Positions 53,050 through 62,503 of a stretch of DNA of 64,000 bases are shown piece after piece. Each line of letters begins with the position of its first letter. The stretch's first letter is position 1. The DNA is from Massilia sp. PDC64. GTDB taxonomy: Bacteria > Pseudomonadota > Gammaproteobacteria > Burkholderiales > Burkholderiaceae_D. Made by a program: the position numbers and the translations under genes. The stretch lies in NCBI RefSeq assembly GCF_900101265.1, contig NZ_FMZS01000015.1, positions 97,641-161,640 on the forward strand, given 5' to 3'. Under the pieces are notes generated by a model. It saw nothing but the letters and a program-made list of their open reading frames with translations, ran no database searches and was not told the DNA's origin.

Positions 53050-53829
53050 TCACAGGCGGGATCGTGGAGCGCCAAGGTGTGGTAGGGCCAAAACAGATCG
53101 CGATGCGATCCAGACAAGGATGAATCGAATGGCTAGCCGGTTCAATAATCCCAGGCCGAGTCCGCGCCGGCGCCGCAACGCCGTCATGCGGCGCGCGACG
53201 GCGTCGGAAGGCATGTGCAATGCATATACGATGCGGTTGTTGCCTGCGACCTTGTCGAACCAGCAGGTCCGGCCGGCGAATACCGTCTCCAGCGCGTCCA
53301 TCACGTCCGGGTAGCGCGGATCGTACGTGAACACGTTGGCCACGAGCACACCGCCGGGCTGGAGCGCGCGCCGGCAGTCGGTGTAGAAGGGCGTGTCGGC
53401 CAGCCTGGGCGGCAGCCCGCGCGCGTCGAAGCCATCGACCAATAGTAGATCGGCCGAGCCGGGGTGGGCGGCCAGCCAGTCGGCCGCGTCGGCATGGACG
53501 ACGGTGAAGCGCTCGCTGTCGGGCGGCACGTGGAAGGCGTCGCGCAGGGCGATGACGTCGGCGCGCAATTCGATGACGGTGATGTGCGCGTCGGGAAAAT
53601 GGCGGTGGCAGAACTTGGCCAGCGAGCCGCCGCCGAGCCCCACCATCACGATGCGCCGCGGGGAGGGCGCGAACAGGATGAAACCCATCATGGCGCGCAG
53701 GTAGGCCAGCGCGAGGGCGTCGGGCCGCGCCAGCAGCATCTCGCTCTGGATGTCGCCGGGGACGAATTCGAGCGTCCGGCGGCCCCGGCGCGTACGCACG
53801 AGCGGCGGGGTGGGGCTGTCGTGGGGCAT
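53050..53829 (-). CDS. Spermidine synthase-like SAM/dcSAM-binding protein
   Basis: 259 aa of the polyamine-synthase (SpeE-like) fold. QSEMLLARPDALALAYLRAM, IVMVGLGGGSLAKFCHRHFP (nucleotide-binding Gly loop), ITVIELRADVIALRDAF and DLLLVDGFDARGLPPRL are present. The GGGSL and DGFDA motifs match spermidine-synthase-like proteins, but the polyamine-site residues are not all clear, so aminopropyl transfer is not assured. The ATG at 53829 avoids a longer non-conserved N-terminus. Confidence 0.82.
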   Translation of the reverse strand: MPHDSPTPPLVRTRRGRRTLEFVPGDIQSEMLLARPDALALAYLRAMMGFILFAPSPRRIVMVGLGGGSLAKFCHRHFPDAHITVIELRADVIALRDAFHVPPDSERFTVVHADAADWLAAHPGSADLLLVDGFDARGLPPRLADTPFYTDCRRALQPGGVLVANVFTYDPRYPDVMDALETVFAGRTCWFDKVAGNNRIVYALHMPSDAVARRMTALRRRRGLGLGLLNRLAIRFILVWIASRSVLALPHLGAPRSRL

Positions 53830-53905
53830 GCGCCAAGTATAGGCGAACTTGTTGCGGTCGATAGGTTTCTGATAAGCTGGCCGTTGCAGCCCATGCGGAG
53901 ACCTC

Positions 53906-54181
53906 ATGTTCCTGGACCACCCGACCATTACCGCCACCAATAGCCAGACCGAGCCGGACCGCATCGAGCGCCTGGATCGCGTCTACGGATACGCGATGGC
54001 GCTGGCGGACATGGACGGCAACCCGGGTTTCGTCGAGAAGCTGACCCAGATCCACGACCACAAGGGGACCCTGATCGTGTTCTGGCACGAACCGCCCACC
54101 GAGGCCGAACGGGAGTACTGGACGCGCGCCTGGTCCAGCCGCGTCGGCGACGGCACGACCGCGGTCGTGCACGAATTCTGA
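53906..54181 (+). CDS. Hypothetical protein
   Basis: 91 aa, MFLDHPTITATNSQTEPDRI then YGYAMALADMDGNPGFVEKL, GTLIVFWHEPPTEAEREYWT and AVVHEF. It looks like a small alpha/beta soluble domain. CGGAGACC precedes the ATG. It stops seven bases before the GGDEF-domain gene and is probably cotranscribed with it. No family is recognised. Confidence 0.72.
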   Translation: MFLDHPTITATNSQTEPDRIERLDRVYGYAMALADMDGNPGFVEKLTQIHDHKGTLIVFWHEPPTEAEREYWTRAWSSRVGDGTTAVVHEF

Positions 54182-54188
54182 GGCGCCG

Positions 54189-55361
54189 ATGGACGCCACC
54201 ACGATGGTCCTGGCACTGGCACTCGGCAACCTGGCCCTGTGCGCCACCCTGTTTTTCTTCGAACAATCCGCCCATGCCGGGCGTCCGGCCGTGCCCACGT
54301 GGGGCTGGTCGCGCCTGTACCAGGGCGCGGGCTGGCTGCTGCTGGCGATCGGCGCGGCGGGCGTCGTGCCGGAAGGCCTTGCACTCCCGATCGCCTATGT
54401 CCTCGTGTTCGCCGGCGTCGCGTGGGAATCCGGCGCCGCGTGGGAACGCGCGGGCCGCCTGCGCTGGCGCCGTGCCACCCTCCCTGCGCTGGGGCTCGCC
54501 GTCGCCGCTTTCCTGCTGTGCTGGCTGATCGACCCGATCGGTCTGCGCGCCGTGGCCGCGTCCCTCGTCCTGGGCGGCTTTTACCTGTCGCTGGCGGCGG
54601 CGCTGGCGCGCGACTGGGCGCATGCATCGATGCTGCAGCGCTTCCTGGTGCTGGCGACGACCGTGCTGGCCGTCGTCGTCGGTGCGCGCGGAGCACTCGT
54701 GCTGCTGGCGCCGGCGGGTTGGGGCTGGATGACGAGCGACATCCTGCGCCAGCTGCACTCGGGTGCATTGTATTTGCTGGCCCTCGTCGGCGGCTTCGGC
54801 TGGCTGCTGCTGGGCCGCGAGCGCGAACAGGCCGAGCTGGCACGCCTGGAAGTCGTCGACCCGCTGACCGACGTGCCGAACCGGCGCGGCTTCTTCCAGA
54901 CCCTGGTCCCGTGGATGGCGCTCGCGCGCCGTCCCGGCCAGCCGACCGCCCTCGTCGTGTTCGACCTCGACCAATTCAAACGCATCAATGACGGCTACGG
55001 CCACCCGGCCGGCGACGTCGTGATCGCGCACCTGATCGATACGTGCAAGCGCCAGCTGCGCGACAGCGACCTGCTGGGCCGCCTGGTGGGCGTGGAATTC
55101 GCGATCCTGTTGCCGCGCACGAACCTGGACGATGCGACCATGGTCGCCGAGCGCATGCGCGCCGCGATCGAAGCGGAGCGCGTCAAGACGGAGCGCGCGC
55201 TGATTTCATTGACGGCCAGCTTCGGCGTCACGACGATCCGCCCGGACGACAGCACCGTCACCTTGCTGGCCCGCGCCGACGAGGCATTGCGGGTGGCCAA
55301 GAAGGCGGGGCGCAACCGGGTCGAGGTGGCGGCGTCCGCGCTGGCGCCCGTGGAAGAATGA
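54189..55361 (+). CDS. Membrane GGDEF-domain protein with degenerate active site
   Basis: 390 aa. The N-terminal ~215 residues contain about six hydrophobic helices (for example MVLALALGNLALCATLFFF and LVLATTVLAVVVGARGALVL). The GGDEF domain (~225-385) has DPLTDVPNRRGFFQTLVPWM and FDLDQFKRINDGYGHPAGD intact, but the signature GG(D/E)EF is changed to VGVEF (RLVGVEFAILL). Loss of the second-position acid and first Gly should reduce or abolish diguanylate cyclase activity. It may therefore be a c-di-GMP or GTP sensor, or an inactive partner. Family is sure; activity is doubtful. Confidence 0.9.
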   Translation: MDATTMVLALALGNLALCATLFFFEQSAHAGRPAVPTWGWSRLYQGAGWLLLAIGAAGVVPEGLALPIAYVLVFAGVAWESGAAWERAGRLRWRRATLPALGLAVAAFLLCWLIDPIGLRAVAASLVLGGFYLSLAAALARDWAHASMLQRFLVLATTVLAVVVGARGALVLLAPAGWGWMTSDILRQLHSGALYLLALVGGFGWLLLGREREQAELARLEVVDPLTDVPNRRGFFQTLVPWMALARRPGQPTALVVFDLDQFKRINDGYGHPAGDVVIAHLIDTCKRQLRDSDLLGRLVGVEFAILLPRTNLDDATMVAERMRAAIEAERVKTERALISLTASFGVTTIRPDDSTVTLLARADEALRVAKKAGRNRVEVAASALAPVEE

Positions 55362-55485
55362 TTGTCGTGTCCGCCATGGCGCGGTTGCCGCGCTTGGCAT
55401 ATGATGATGCGGTCAACGATGCTCCTGTCATCGATCCGTCATCCAGCCCCGCTATCGTGGCGCCGTTTTCGACTTCGGAGTCTGC

Positions 55486-56415
55486 ATGAGCACCACACCT
55501 CCCATCCACGCCGCACTCGTCCTCGGATCGGACAGTTTCCGCCTGCTGGTCGGCGCCGTCGAGGACGGCACGCTGCGTCCTCTCGACAGTTTCCATGCGC
55601 CGCTGCGCCTGGCCGCCGCGCTCGATGCCCAGGGCTGCCTGAGCCCCGAGGCGATGGATAGCGCGTTCGAATGCCTGCGCACGATCCGCGCGCGCCTCGC
55701 CGACCACGCGTTGGCCGCCGTGCGCGTCGTCGCCACGTCCACGCTGCGCATGGCCCGCAACAGCCATCTGTTCCTGCCGGCCGCGCAGCAGCTGCTCGGG
55801 CACCCGGTCCAGGTGCTGACCGGCGAGGAGGAAGCCGTCCTGACCTATCTCGGCGTGGCCGATGGCGCGCCGCACGAAAGCGACAAGCGCACGCTGGTGC
55901 TGGGCATCGGCGGCGGCTCGACGCAGCTCGCGCTGGGCACCGGCCGCCGCGTGCAGAAGGTGGCGTCGCTGGGCCTGGGCACGTCGCGCCTGGCGCTCAC
56001 GTTCTTCAGCGGCGGGCGCATCGACGCGGTGTCGTTTGCGGCCGCGATCGCGTCCACGCGCGCCAAGCTGGGCGACGAGGCGCCCGCGTTCGGCCCCGGC
56101 CGGCGCGACCGCGCATGCGGCGCATCCGGGACGATCCATACGCTGGGACGGCTGCTGGCCGACAACGACCTGGCCGGTCCCATCACCCGCGCCCGGCTCG
56201 AGGCGCTCGCGGCCCGCGCGCTCGACCAGGGCGGCGGCGGGGCGGCGCTGGCTGGTCTCGGTCACCTGCGCCTGCGCGATGTGACGGCCGCGCTGGCCAT
56301 CCTGCTGGGTCTCATGGAAGAGCTGGAAATCGACGAACTGGAGGTGCCGAAGACGGGGCTGCGCGCCGGCGTGCTGGCCGAGTTGCGCCATGGCCGCGCC
56401 GCCCTGGCGGCTTGA
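55486..56415 (+). CDS. Ppx/GppA-type phosphatase
   Basis: 309 aa of the exopolyphosphatase/guanosine pentaphosphatase family (ASKHA fold). Phosphate-binding loops are LVLGSDSFRLLVG, the GEEEAVLTYLGV segment, GIGGGSTQLALG and GASGTIHTLGRLL. It lacks the C-terminal HD domain of long Ppx/GppA enzymes, as many single-domain members do. It may act on polyphosphate or pppGpp. The start has CGGAG nine bases before the ATG. Gene context with c-di-GMP genes is suggestive only. Confidence 0.88.
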   Translation: MSTTPPIHAALVLGSDSFRLLVGAVEDGTLRPLDSFHAPLRLAAALDAQGCLSPEAMDSAFECLRTIRARLADHALAAVRVVATSTLRMARNSHLFLPAAQQLLGHPVQVLTGEEEAVLTYLGVADGAPHESDKRTLVLGIGGGSTQLALGTGRRVQKVASLGLGTSRLALTFFSGGRIDAVSFAAAIASTRAKLGDEAPAFGPGRRDRACGASGTIHTLGRLLADNDLAGPITRARLEALAARALDQGGGGAALAGLGHLRLRDVTAALAILLGLMEELEIDELEVPKTGLRAGVLAELRHGRAALAA

Positions 56416-56499
56416 CGGTCCGGGTACTTTTTATTGGCAAGGTCTGGCATACTGTTGTCTGTTTTTAATCATTATTGCCGCCGTCGCCCGACCCTTGCC

Positions 56500-57291
56500 A
56501 TGTTGCGCTTCCTTCGCCACGGATTGATCGCCTGCTGCCTCCTGGCCGCCGCGCCGTCGTTCGCGGCGGGCACCGTATCCCTGTGCTTCGAGCGCCAGGA
56601 AGTGCTGCCGTGGCGCACGCTCGATGGCGGCGGCCTGAATTTCGAGCTGCTGGCCGAAGTGGCACGCCGTCTCGGGCTCACGCTCGATTACCAGAGCATG
56701 CCGTGGAAGCGCTGCCTCGCGCAGGTCAAGGCGAACCAGGTCGACGGCGCCTTCGCCGTCAGCTTCAGCCGCGACCGGCTCGCGCTCGGTGCGTATCCGG
56801 GTGTCAAAGGCGATGACGGCCAGGCGGACCCCGCCCGGCGCATGCACGTGGACCGCTACGTCCTGGTGCGGCGCAAGGGCGCCAGGGTCGACTGGGACGG
56901 CAAGCGTTTCACGAACCTCGACGGGCGCATCGGCATCCAGCTCGGCTATTCCGTCGGCGACTTCCTGCGCGCCCAGAACGTGCCCGTGGACGAGGGCAGC
57001 CAGCAGTCCGACGAGCTGGTGCAGAAGATGCTGGCCGGACGCCTCGTGGCGGCGGCCCTCGGCGGCGGGGACGCGATGCGGCTGATGCGTTCGCCCTACG
57101 CGGCCCAGATCGAAGTGCTGCCCGTGCCCCTGATCGAAAAGCCGTACTACCTGCTGCTGTCGCACGCATTCGTCGCGCAGCAGCCGGCGCTCGCGGAACG
57201 CATCTGGAAGACGATCGAGGAAGTGCGCACGAGCCCCGCCTACCGCCGCCGCGAGCGCGAGCTGGCCGGCCATCCGGGAGGCGGCCATTAA
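56500..57291 (+). CDS. Periplasmic solute-binding protein (SBP family 3)
   Basis: 263 aa. The signal peptide is GLIACCLLAAAPSFAAG. The mature protein matches family 3 binding proteins: LNFELLAEVARRLGLTLDYQ, SMPWKRCLAQVKANQVDGAF, GRIGIQLGYSVGDFL. No ABC permease or ATPase gene is near. It is followed 40 bp later by a hybrid sensor kinase, so it may present a ligand to that kinase rather than feed a transporter; this is inferred. A longer in-frame start at 56434 would add residues before the signal peptide. Confidence 0.86.
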   Translation: MLRFLRHGLIACCLLAAAPSFAAGTVSLCFERQEVLPWRTLDGGGLNFELLAEVARRLGLTLDYQSMPWKRCLAQVKANQVDGAFAVSFSRDRLALGAYPGVKGDDGQADPARRMHVDRYVLVRRKGARVDWDGKRFTNLDGRIGIQLGYSVGDFLRAQNVPVDEGSQQSDELVQKMLAGRLVAAALGGGDAMRLMRSPYAAQIEVLPVPLIEKPYYLLLSHAFVAQQPALAERIWKTIEEVRTSPAYRRRERELAGHPGGGH

Positions 57292-57331
57292 TCCGCTATC
57301 GTCCGCCGCCGCGCGCCGCCCGGGAAGGCTG

Positions 57332-60300
57332 GTGCGGGGCCTCGTCGACAGCTGGCGCCAGAACATCGTGTTCCGGCTCGGCGCCGGCATCGTGCTGGCG
57401 GTGGCGCTGTCGACGACGGCGTACACGACGTGGGTGATGCATTCGCTGCGCCGCGAAGCCAGTTCGCGCCTGTGGGAACGGGTCGAGCGCCAGGCCAACG
57501 TGGTGTCGCACGCGCTGGCGCGGCCGCTGTTCGACATCAACAGCGCGGCCGTGTCCTCGGTCGTCGATGCGCTGGGCGGCACGCCGGAAGTGATCATGCT
57601 GCGCGTGCTGGCGCCGAACGGCACGGTGCTCGCGTCGCTCGGCTCCGGCGCGGACGAGGAGGGCGCGGAACGCATCAAGCAGAAGGTCGTGTACCACGAC
57701 GGCAACCGCGAATACCTCGTCGGCTCGATCGACCTGGCCATCTCGCGCCGCCAGATCGACGCGGACCTGCGCCGCCAGATCATCCAGACCGTGCTGGGCA
57801 ACCTGATCCTCACGCTCACCATCACCTTGTGCGTGCTGCTGATCGGCCGCCGCATGACGCAGCCGTTCGCCGACATCCAGGAAGCGCTGGAAAAGCTGGC
57901 GCGCGGCGAGACCGACATCCACCTGTCCGGCATCGGCCGGCGCGACCAGATCGGCCGCCTGTCCTCGGCCGTGCGCAGCTTCCGCGACACGTTGAACCGG
58001 TTGCGCCGGGCGGAACAGGTGACGAACGGCCTGCTGCGCGAAAAGAGCGTGATCGAACAGCAGCTGCGCGACCTGAACGAGGACCTGGAACAGAAGATCG
58101 CCGCGCGCACGCGCGAGCTGCTGGACTCCATGCGCATGGCGCAGGGCAGCCAGGCCAAGCTGCAGGCCATCGTCGACACGGCGCTGGACGCAGTCGTGCG
58201 CATGGACCGCCAGGGCCGCATCGTCGGCTGGAACGCGCAGGCGGAAAAGATGTTCGGCTGGAAGGGCGAGGAGGTGCTGGGGCGCGACCTCTCCGAATGC
58301 ATCGTGCCGGAGCGCCACCGCGCCGCGCACCGCAACGGCCTCGCGCGCTACGAACGCAGCGGCGTGGGCGGGGTGCTGGACAGCCGCATCGAGACGTACG
58401 CATTGCGCCGCGACGGCGTCGAGTTCCCGATCGAGCTGGCCATCACGCGCGTGCAGCTGGCCGCCAGCGACGACTACGAATTCTGCTCGTTCATCCGCGA
58501 CATCTCCGAGCGGCGCGAGCGCGAGCAGTCGCTCGTCGCGGCCAACGTGCGCGCGGAGGCGGCGAACGTGGCGAAATCCGAATTCCTCGCCAACATGAGC
58601 CACGAGATCCGCACGCCGATGAGCGCGATCATCGGCATGGCCTACCTCACGCTGCGTACGGAACTCTCGCCCAAGCAGCAGGACTACGTGGGCAAGATCC
58701 ACCGCGCCGCGCTGTCCCTGCTGGGGATCATCAACGACATCCTCGACTTTTCCAAGATCGAGGCGGGCAAGCTGGACGTCGAGCACATTCCGTTCTGCCT
58801 GGACGACGTGCTCGCGAACGTGGCCAGCGTGACGAGCCAGAAGGCGGCCGACAAGCACCTGGAGTACCTGTTCCACGTGCCGCACGCGATCCCGCGCATG
58901 CTCGTGGGCGACCCGCTGCGCCTGGGCCAGGTCCTCATCAACCTCGTCAACAACGCGGTGAAATTCACGCCGGCGGGCGAGCTGGAACTGTCGTGCATGC
59001 GCCTCGACGATCCGGCCACGGATCGGTTCCGCGACGGTTATGCGACCCTGCGCTTCGCCGTGCGCGACACGGGCATCGGCATGAGCGAACAGCAGCAGGC
59101 GAAACTGTTCCGCGCGTTCAGCCAGGCCAACGGCAGCACGACGCGCGAATACGGCGGCACGGGCCTGGGCCTGTCGATCTCGCAGCAGCTTGTGGGGCTG
59201 ATGGGCGGGCGCATCGTCGTCCAGAGCAGCCCGGGCAAGGGCTCGACGTTCCACTTCGACCTCGACTTCCCCCTGTCCGGCGAGCCGGAACGCGTGGCCG
59301 TCGCGCCGCCGGAACTGGACGGCGCGCGCCTGCTGCTCGTCGACGACAGCGACGTCGCGCGCGAAATCATGAGCGAGGCGCTGCAGACCTTGCCGCTGCG
59401 CGTGGACCTCGCCGCCAGCGGCGCCGAGGCGGAAAGTGCGCTGCTCGCGGCCGACGCGGCCGGCGATCCGTACCGCGTCGTGCTGACGGACTGGCAGATG
59501 CCGGGCATGAACGGCATCGAACTGGCGCGCCGCATCGCGGGCAATCCGGCGCTGCGCCAGCCGCCGTCGACCGTACTCGTGACGGCGTTCGGCCGCGAGG
59601 AAGTGCAGAAGGAAGCCGAGGCCGCGGGCATCCGCGGCTTCCTGTGCAAGCCGATTGGCCAGTCCGCCCTCGTCGACACGCTCGTCGCCCTGTTCGCGCC
59701 GCCCCGTGCGCCGAACGCGCGCAGCCGCAGCGAGTCGTCGGGCGACCACGTGGCGCGCGTGCTGCTCGTCGAGGACAACCAGGTCAACCAGGAAATCGCG
59801 CTGGAATTGCTGCAGGCGCAGAACATCGCGGTGGACGTGGCCGCCACCGGCAACGAGGCGCTGGACATGCTGTACGATGGCGGCCCGGAGGCGTACGACC
59901 TCGTGCTGATGGACCTGGAGATGCCGCAGCTGGACGGGCACGCGGCCACCGTCGAACTGCGCAAGGATGCGCGTTTCGACAAGCTGCCGATCGTCGCCAT
60001 GACGGCGCACGCGCTGGCCGAGATCCGCGAACGCTGCCTGCGCGAGGGCATGCAGGACTACATCACCAAGCCCGTCGAGCCGGAGAAGCTGTACGCCACG
60101 CTTGCGCGCTGGATCGGCCAGGCCGTCCCGCCGCCGCTGTCGGCCGGCGGTGCCGTCGTGGCGGACGGCCCCACCTTGCCGGGCCTGTCGACCGTGTCCG
60201 GCATCGATTCCGCGTACGGCCTGCGCCACGTGGCCGGCAACGTCGCGCTGTACGTGCAGTTGCTGGACCGCTTCCGCGCTACCCAGCGCGACGCCGGCGC

Positions 60301-60823
60301 CCTGATCCGGGCCGACTACCAGGCGCGCCGCCTGCGCCAGGCGGCCGCGCGGGCGCACACCTTGCGGGGCGTGGCCGGCAACATCGGCGCGCGCGAGCTG
60401 CAGACCCTCGCGCAGTCGGTGGAAGAGGGCCTTGGACTGGCGGCGCCCGATCCAGGCCGCCTCGCGGCCGGCGTGCGCGCGCTGGAAGCCGCCGTCGATG
60501 CGACGATGGAATCCCTCGACCGGTATTTCGCCCGCGCCGCCACCGCCCCGCCGCCGCCGCCACCGCCCGCGCCGCCTGAGGCCCCGCCGGATGCGGACGA
60601 CGCCGCGCTCGACGCCGTCGCCCAGCTCGACCAGCTGCTGGCCGAGTACTCGGGCGACGCCATTGACTACTTCGAGACGGTGCGCGCGCGCCTCGCGGGT
60701 GTGCTCGACGCCGAGCACATGGCGCGGCTGGAGCAGCACCTGTCCCGTTACGAATTCGAAGAGGCGCGCCAGCAGTTGCCGAAGACGGCCGCCGCAACCC
60801 GCCCCGATACCGCGGAAACCTGA
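57332..60823 (+). CDS. Hybrid sensor histidine kinase with two receivers and Hpt
   Basis: 1163 aa phosphorelay kinase. A membrane helix (~13-35), a short periplasmic loop (~36-155) and a second helix (IQTVLGNLILTLTITLCVLL) are followed by HAMP, a coiled coil and PAS (~275-400). The kinase core has His424 in ANMSHEIRTPMSAI and ATP-binding GGTGLGLSISQQ. Two receivers have Asp720 (LTDWQMPG) and Asp861 (LMDLEMPQ), and a C-terminal Hpt has His1009 in AHTLRGVAGNIG. Start is GTG with GGAAGG upstream. The next gene, a REC-HD-GYP protein, overlaps by one base, so it is the likely receiver of the phosphate. Confidence 0.93.
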   Translation: MRGLVDSWRQNIVFRLGAGIVLAVALSTTAYTTWVMHSLRREASSRLWERVERQANVVSHALARPLFDINSAAVSSVVDALGGTPEVIMLRVLAPNGTVLASLGSGADEEGAERIKQKVVYHDGNREYLVGSIDLAISRRQIDADLRRQIIQTVLGNLILTLTITLCVLLIGRRMTQPFADIQEALEKLARGETDIHLSGIGRRDQIGRLSSAVRSFRDTLNRLRRAEQVTNGLLREKSVIEQQLRDLNEDLEQKIAARTRELLDSMRMAQGSQAKLQAIVDTALDAVVRMDRQGRIVGWNAQAEKMFGWKGEEVLGRDLSECIVPERHRAAHRNGLARYERSGVGGVLDSRIETYALRRDGVEFPIELAITRVQLAASDDYEFCSFIRDISERREREQSLVAANVRAEAANVAKSEFLANMSHEIRTPMSAIIGMAYLTLRTELSPKQQDYVGKIHRAALSLLGIINDILDFSKIEAGKLDVEHIPFCLDDVLANVASVTSQKAADKHLEYLFHVPHAIPRMLVGDPLRLGQVLINLVNNAVKFTPAGELELSCMRLDDPATDRFRDGYATLRFAVRDTGIGMSEQQQAKLFRAFSQANGSTTREYGGTGLGLSISQQLVGLMGGRIVVQSSPGKGSTFHFDLDFPLSGEPERVAVAPPELDGARLLLVDDSDVAREIMSEALQTLPLRVDLAASGAEAESALLAADAAGDPYRVVLTDWQMPGMNGIELARRIAGNPALRQPPSTVLVTAFGREEVQKEAEAAGIRGFLCKPIGQSALVDTLVALFAPPRAPNARSRSESSGDHVARVLLVEDNQVNQEIALELLQAQNIAVDVAATGNEALDMLYDGGPEAYDLVLMDLEMPQLDGHAATVELRKDARFDKLPIVAMTAHALAEIRERCLREGMQDYITKPVEPEKLYATLARWIGQAVPPPLSAGGAVVADGPTLPGLSTVSGIDSAYGLRHVAGNVALYVQLLDRFRATQRDAGALIRADYQARRLRQAAARAHTLRGVAGNIGARELQTLAQSVEEGLGLAAPDPGRLAAGVRALEAAVDATMESLDRYFARAATAPPPPPPPAPPEAPPDADDAALDAVAQLDQLLAEYSGDAIDYFETVRARLAGVLDAEHMARLEQHLSRYEFEEARQQLPKTAAATRPDTAET

Positions 60824-61962
60824 TGAACATTGTCACCACCGAGAAGACGAGCACGAGCAACAAGGACAAGCCGACGATCCTGATCGTCGACGACACGCCC
60901 GACAACATCATGCTGTTGTCGCGCCTGCTCAAGGACCGCTACAACACGAAGGTCGCCAACAACGGCAGCCTGGCGCTGCAGATCGCGCAGTCCACGCCCG
61001 GCCTGGACCTGATCCTGCTCGACGTGATGATGCCCGGCCTGGACGGCTACGAGACGTGCCGCCAGCTGAAGGCGAACCCCGTCACGGCCGACATCCCCGT
61101 GATCTTCCTGACCGCCAAGAACCAGGTCGAGGACGAGGCGATGGGCTTGTCGCTGGGCGCCGTCGACTACATCGCCAAGCCGATCAGCCCCCCGATCCTG
61201 TTCGCCCGCGTGGCCACGCAACTCACGCTGCTGGACGCCCGGCGCCAGCTGCAGGCGCACAACGAGAACCTGGAAAAGCTCGTGCAGGACCGCACGGCGC
61301 AGCTGGCGCTGATGCAGGAAGCGATCATCATGGCGATGGGGACGCTGGCCGAGACGCGCGACAACGCGGCCGTCACGGCAGGGGACCACCACATCCGCCG
61401 CACCCAGCACTACGTACGCGCGCTGGCGCGGCACCTGCAGCGTCACCCCCGGTTCGCGGCCGACCTCACCGACGACAACATCGAGCTGCTGTACCGCTCC
61501 GTGCCGCTGCACGACATCGGCAAGGTCGGCATCCCCGACCGCATCCTGCTGAAACCCGGCGTGCTCGACCGCGAGGAATTCGAAGTCATGAAGCTGCATG
61601 CCGTGTACGGACGCGACACCATCATGCTCGTCGAGAAGCACATCGGCGGCACCAACGGCTTTCTGATGTTCGCGCGCGAGATCGCCCACTCGCACCAGGA
61701 GAAGTGGGACGGCTCCGGCTATCCGGACCGCCTGGCGGGCGAGCAGATCCCGCTGTCGGCCCGCCTGATGGCCGTCGCCGACGTCTACGATGCGCTGATC
61801 TCGCGCCGCGTGTACAAGCCCGCGTTCACGCACCAGCAGGCGCTGGACGTGATGCGCAAGGGGCGCGGCACGCATTTCGATCCGGACGTGCTGGATGCGT
61901 TCTTCGAGATCGAAGGGCAGTTCGCCGCCATCGCCGCGGAGTTCCGCGACGGGGACGACTGA
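60823..61962 (+). CDS. Response regulator with HD-GYP phosphodiesterase domain
   Basis: 379 aa. The N-terminal receiver has Asp67 in LILLDVMMPG and the conserved Lys in DYIAKPI. A short helix (LEKLVQDRTAQLALMQEAII) leads to an HD-GYP domain, with HHIRRTQHYV, His230-Asp231 in PLHDIGKVGIPD and HQEKWDGSGYPDRL, the family signature that binds metals and cuts c-di-GMP. Output is therefore a fall in c-di-GMP when phosphorylated. It overlaps the hybrid kinase gene by one base (TGATG), which argues for a dedicated pair. Confidence 0.94.
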   Translation: MNIVTTEKTSTSNKDKPTILIVDDTPDNIMLLSRLLKDRYNTKVANNGSLALQIAQSTPGLDLILLDVMMPGLDGYETCRQLKANPVTADIPVIFLTAKNQVEDEAMGLSLGAVDYIAKPISPPILFARVATQLTLLDARRQLQAHNENLEKLVQDRTAQLALMQEAIIMAMGTLAETRDNAAVTAGDHHIRRTQHYVRALARHLQRHPRFAADLTDDNIELLYRSVPLHDIGKVGIPDRILLKPGVLDREEFEVMKLHAVYGRDTIMLVEKHIGGTNGFLMFAREIAHSHQEKWDGSGYPDRLAGEQIPLSARLMAVADVYDALISRRVYKPAFTHQQALDVMRKGRGTHFDPDVLDAFFEIEGQFAAIAAEFRDGDD

Positions 61963-62022
61963 CCTTTCGAAAACGGGCCAAATGATATATATTGTTTGGC
62001 TTGTTTGAAGAAGGAGGTCCCG

Positions 62023-62496
62023 ATGGCGAGGACAAGCAGGGCCCAACCCGCGGCGAAACCGGCCGTAAAGACCGCAACAAAGCCTGCGGCGAAGAAGGCG
62101 GCCGCGCCGGCCGGGAAAACGGCCGCGGTGAAAAAAGCGGCTCCGGCCAAACCCGTGCGCGCGAAGGCCGCGCCCACGCCGGCGAAGGCGGCCCAGCAGG
62201 CGGCACGCGCCATCGCGGCGCCCGCGAAATCCACGCGCACGAAAGCAGCGCCGGTGCCTGCGCCCGTGCCGCTCGCGCGTCCGCGCCTCGTGCGCGACAG
62301 CTTCACCATGCCCGAGCAGGAATACGCCGTGCTCGCCACGGTCAAGCAGGCCTGCCTGAAGGCCGGTTTCGAGGTCAAGAAGAGCGAGCTGCTGCGCATC
62401 GGCGTGGCGCTGCTCGGCCAGCTCGACACGGCGTCGCTGCGCGCCGTGCTCGACAGCCTGCCCCAGCTCAAGACCGGCCGTCCGCCCGGCGAGTGA
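62023..62496 (+). CDS. Histone H1-like Ala/Lys/Pro-rich protein with a C-terminal domain
   Basis: 157 aa. Residues ~1-85 are low-complexity and basic, built of AKPAAKK and APAKP-type units as in H1-like bacterial proteins (for example TATKPAAKKAAAPAGKTA). The C-terminal ~70 residues are ordered: FTMPEQEYAVLATVKQACLK, GFEVKKSELLRIGVALLG, SLPQLKTGRPPG. The MPEQEY...KSELLR pattern resembles a ribbon-helix-helix fold. AAGGAGGT before the ATG at 62023 fixes the start. A DNA-binding or nucleoid role is likely; it is inferred. Confidence 0.75.
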   Translation: MARTSRAQPAAKPAVKTATKPAAKKAAAPAGKTAAVKKAAPAKPVRAKAAPTPAKAAQQAARAIAAPAKSTRTKAAPVPAPVPLARPRLVRDSFTMPEQEYAVLATVKQACLKAGFEVKKSELLRIGVALLGQLDTASLRAVLDSLPQLKTGRPPGE

Positions 62497-62503
62497 GCCA
62501 CGG

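Noticed and set aside
57296..60739. Long minus-strand open frame opposite the hybrid kinase
   Set aside because: No domain content; the plus strand has complete kinase, receiver and Hpt motifs.
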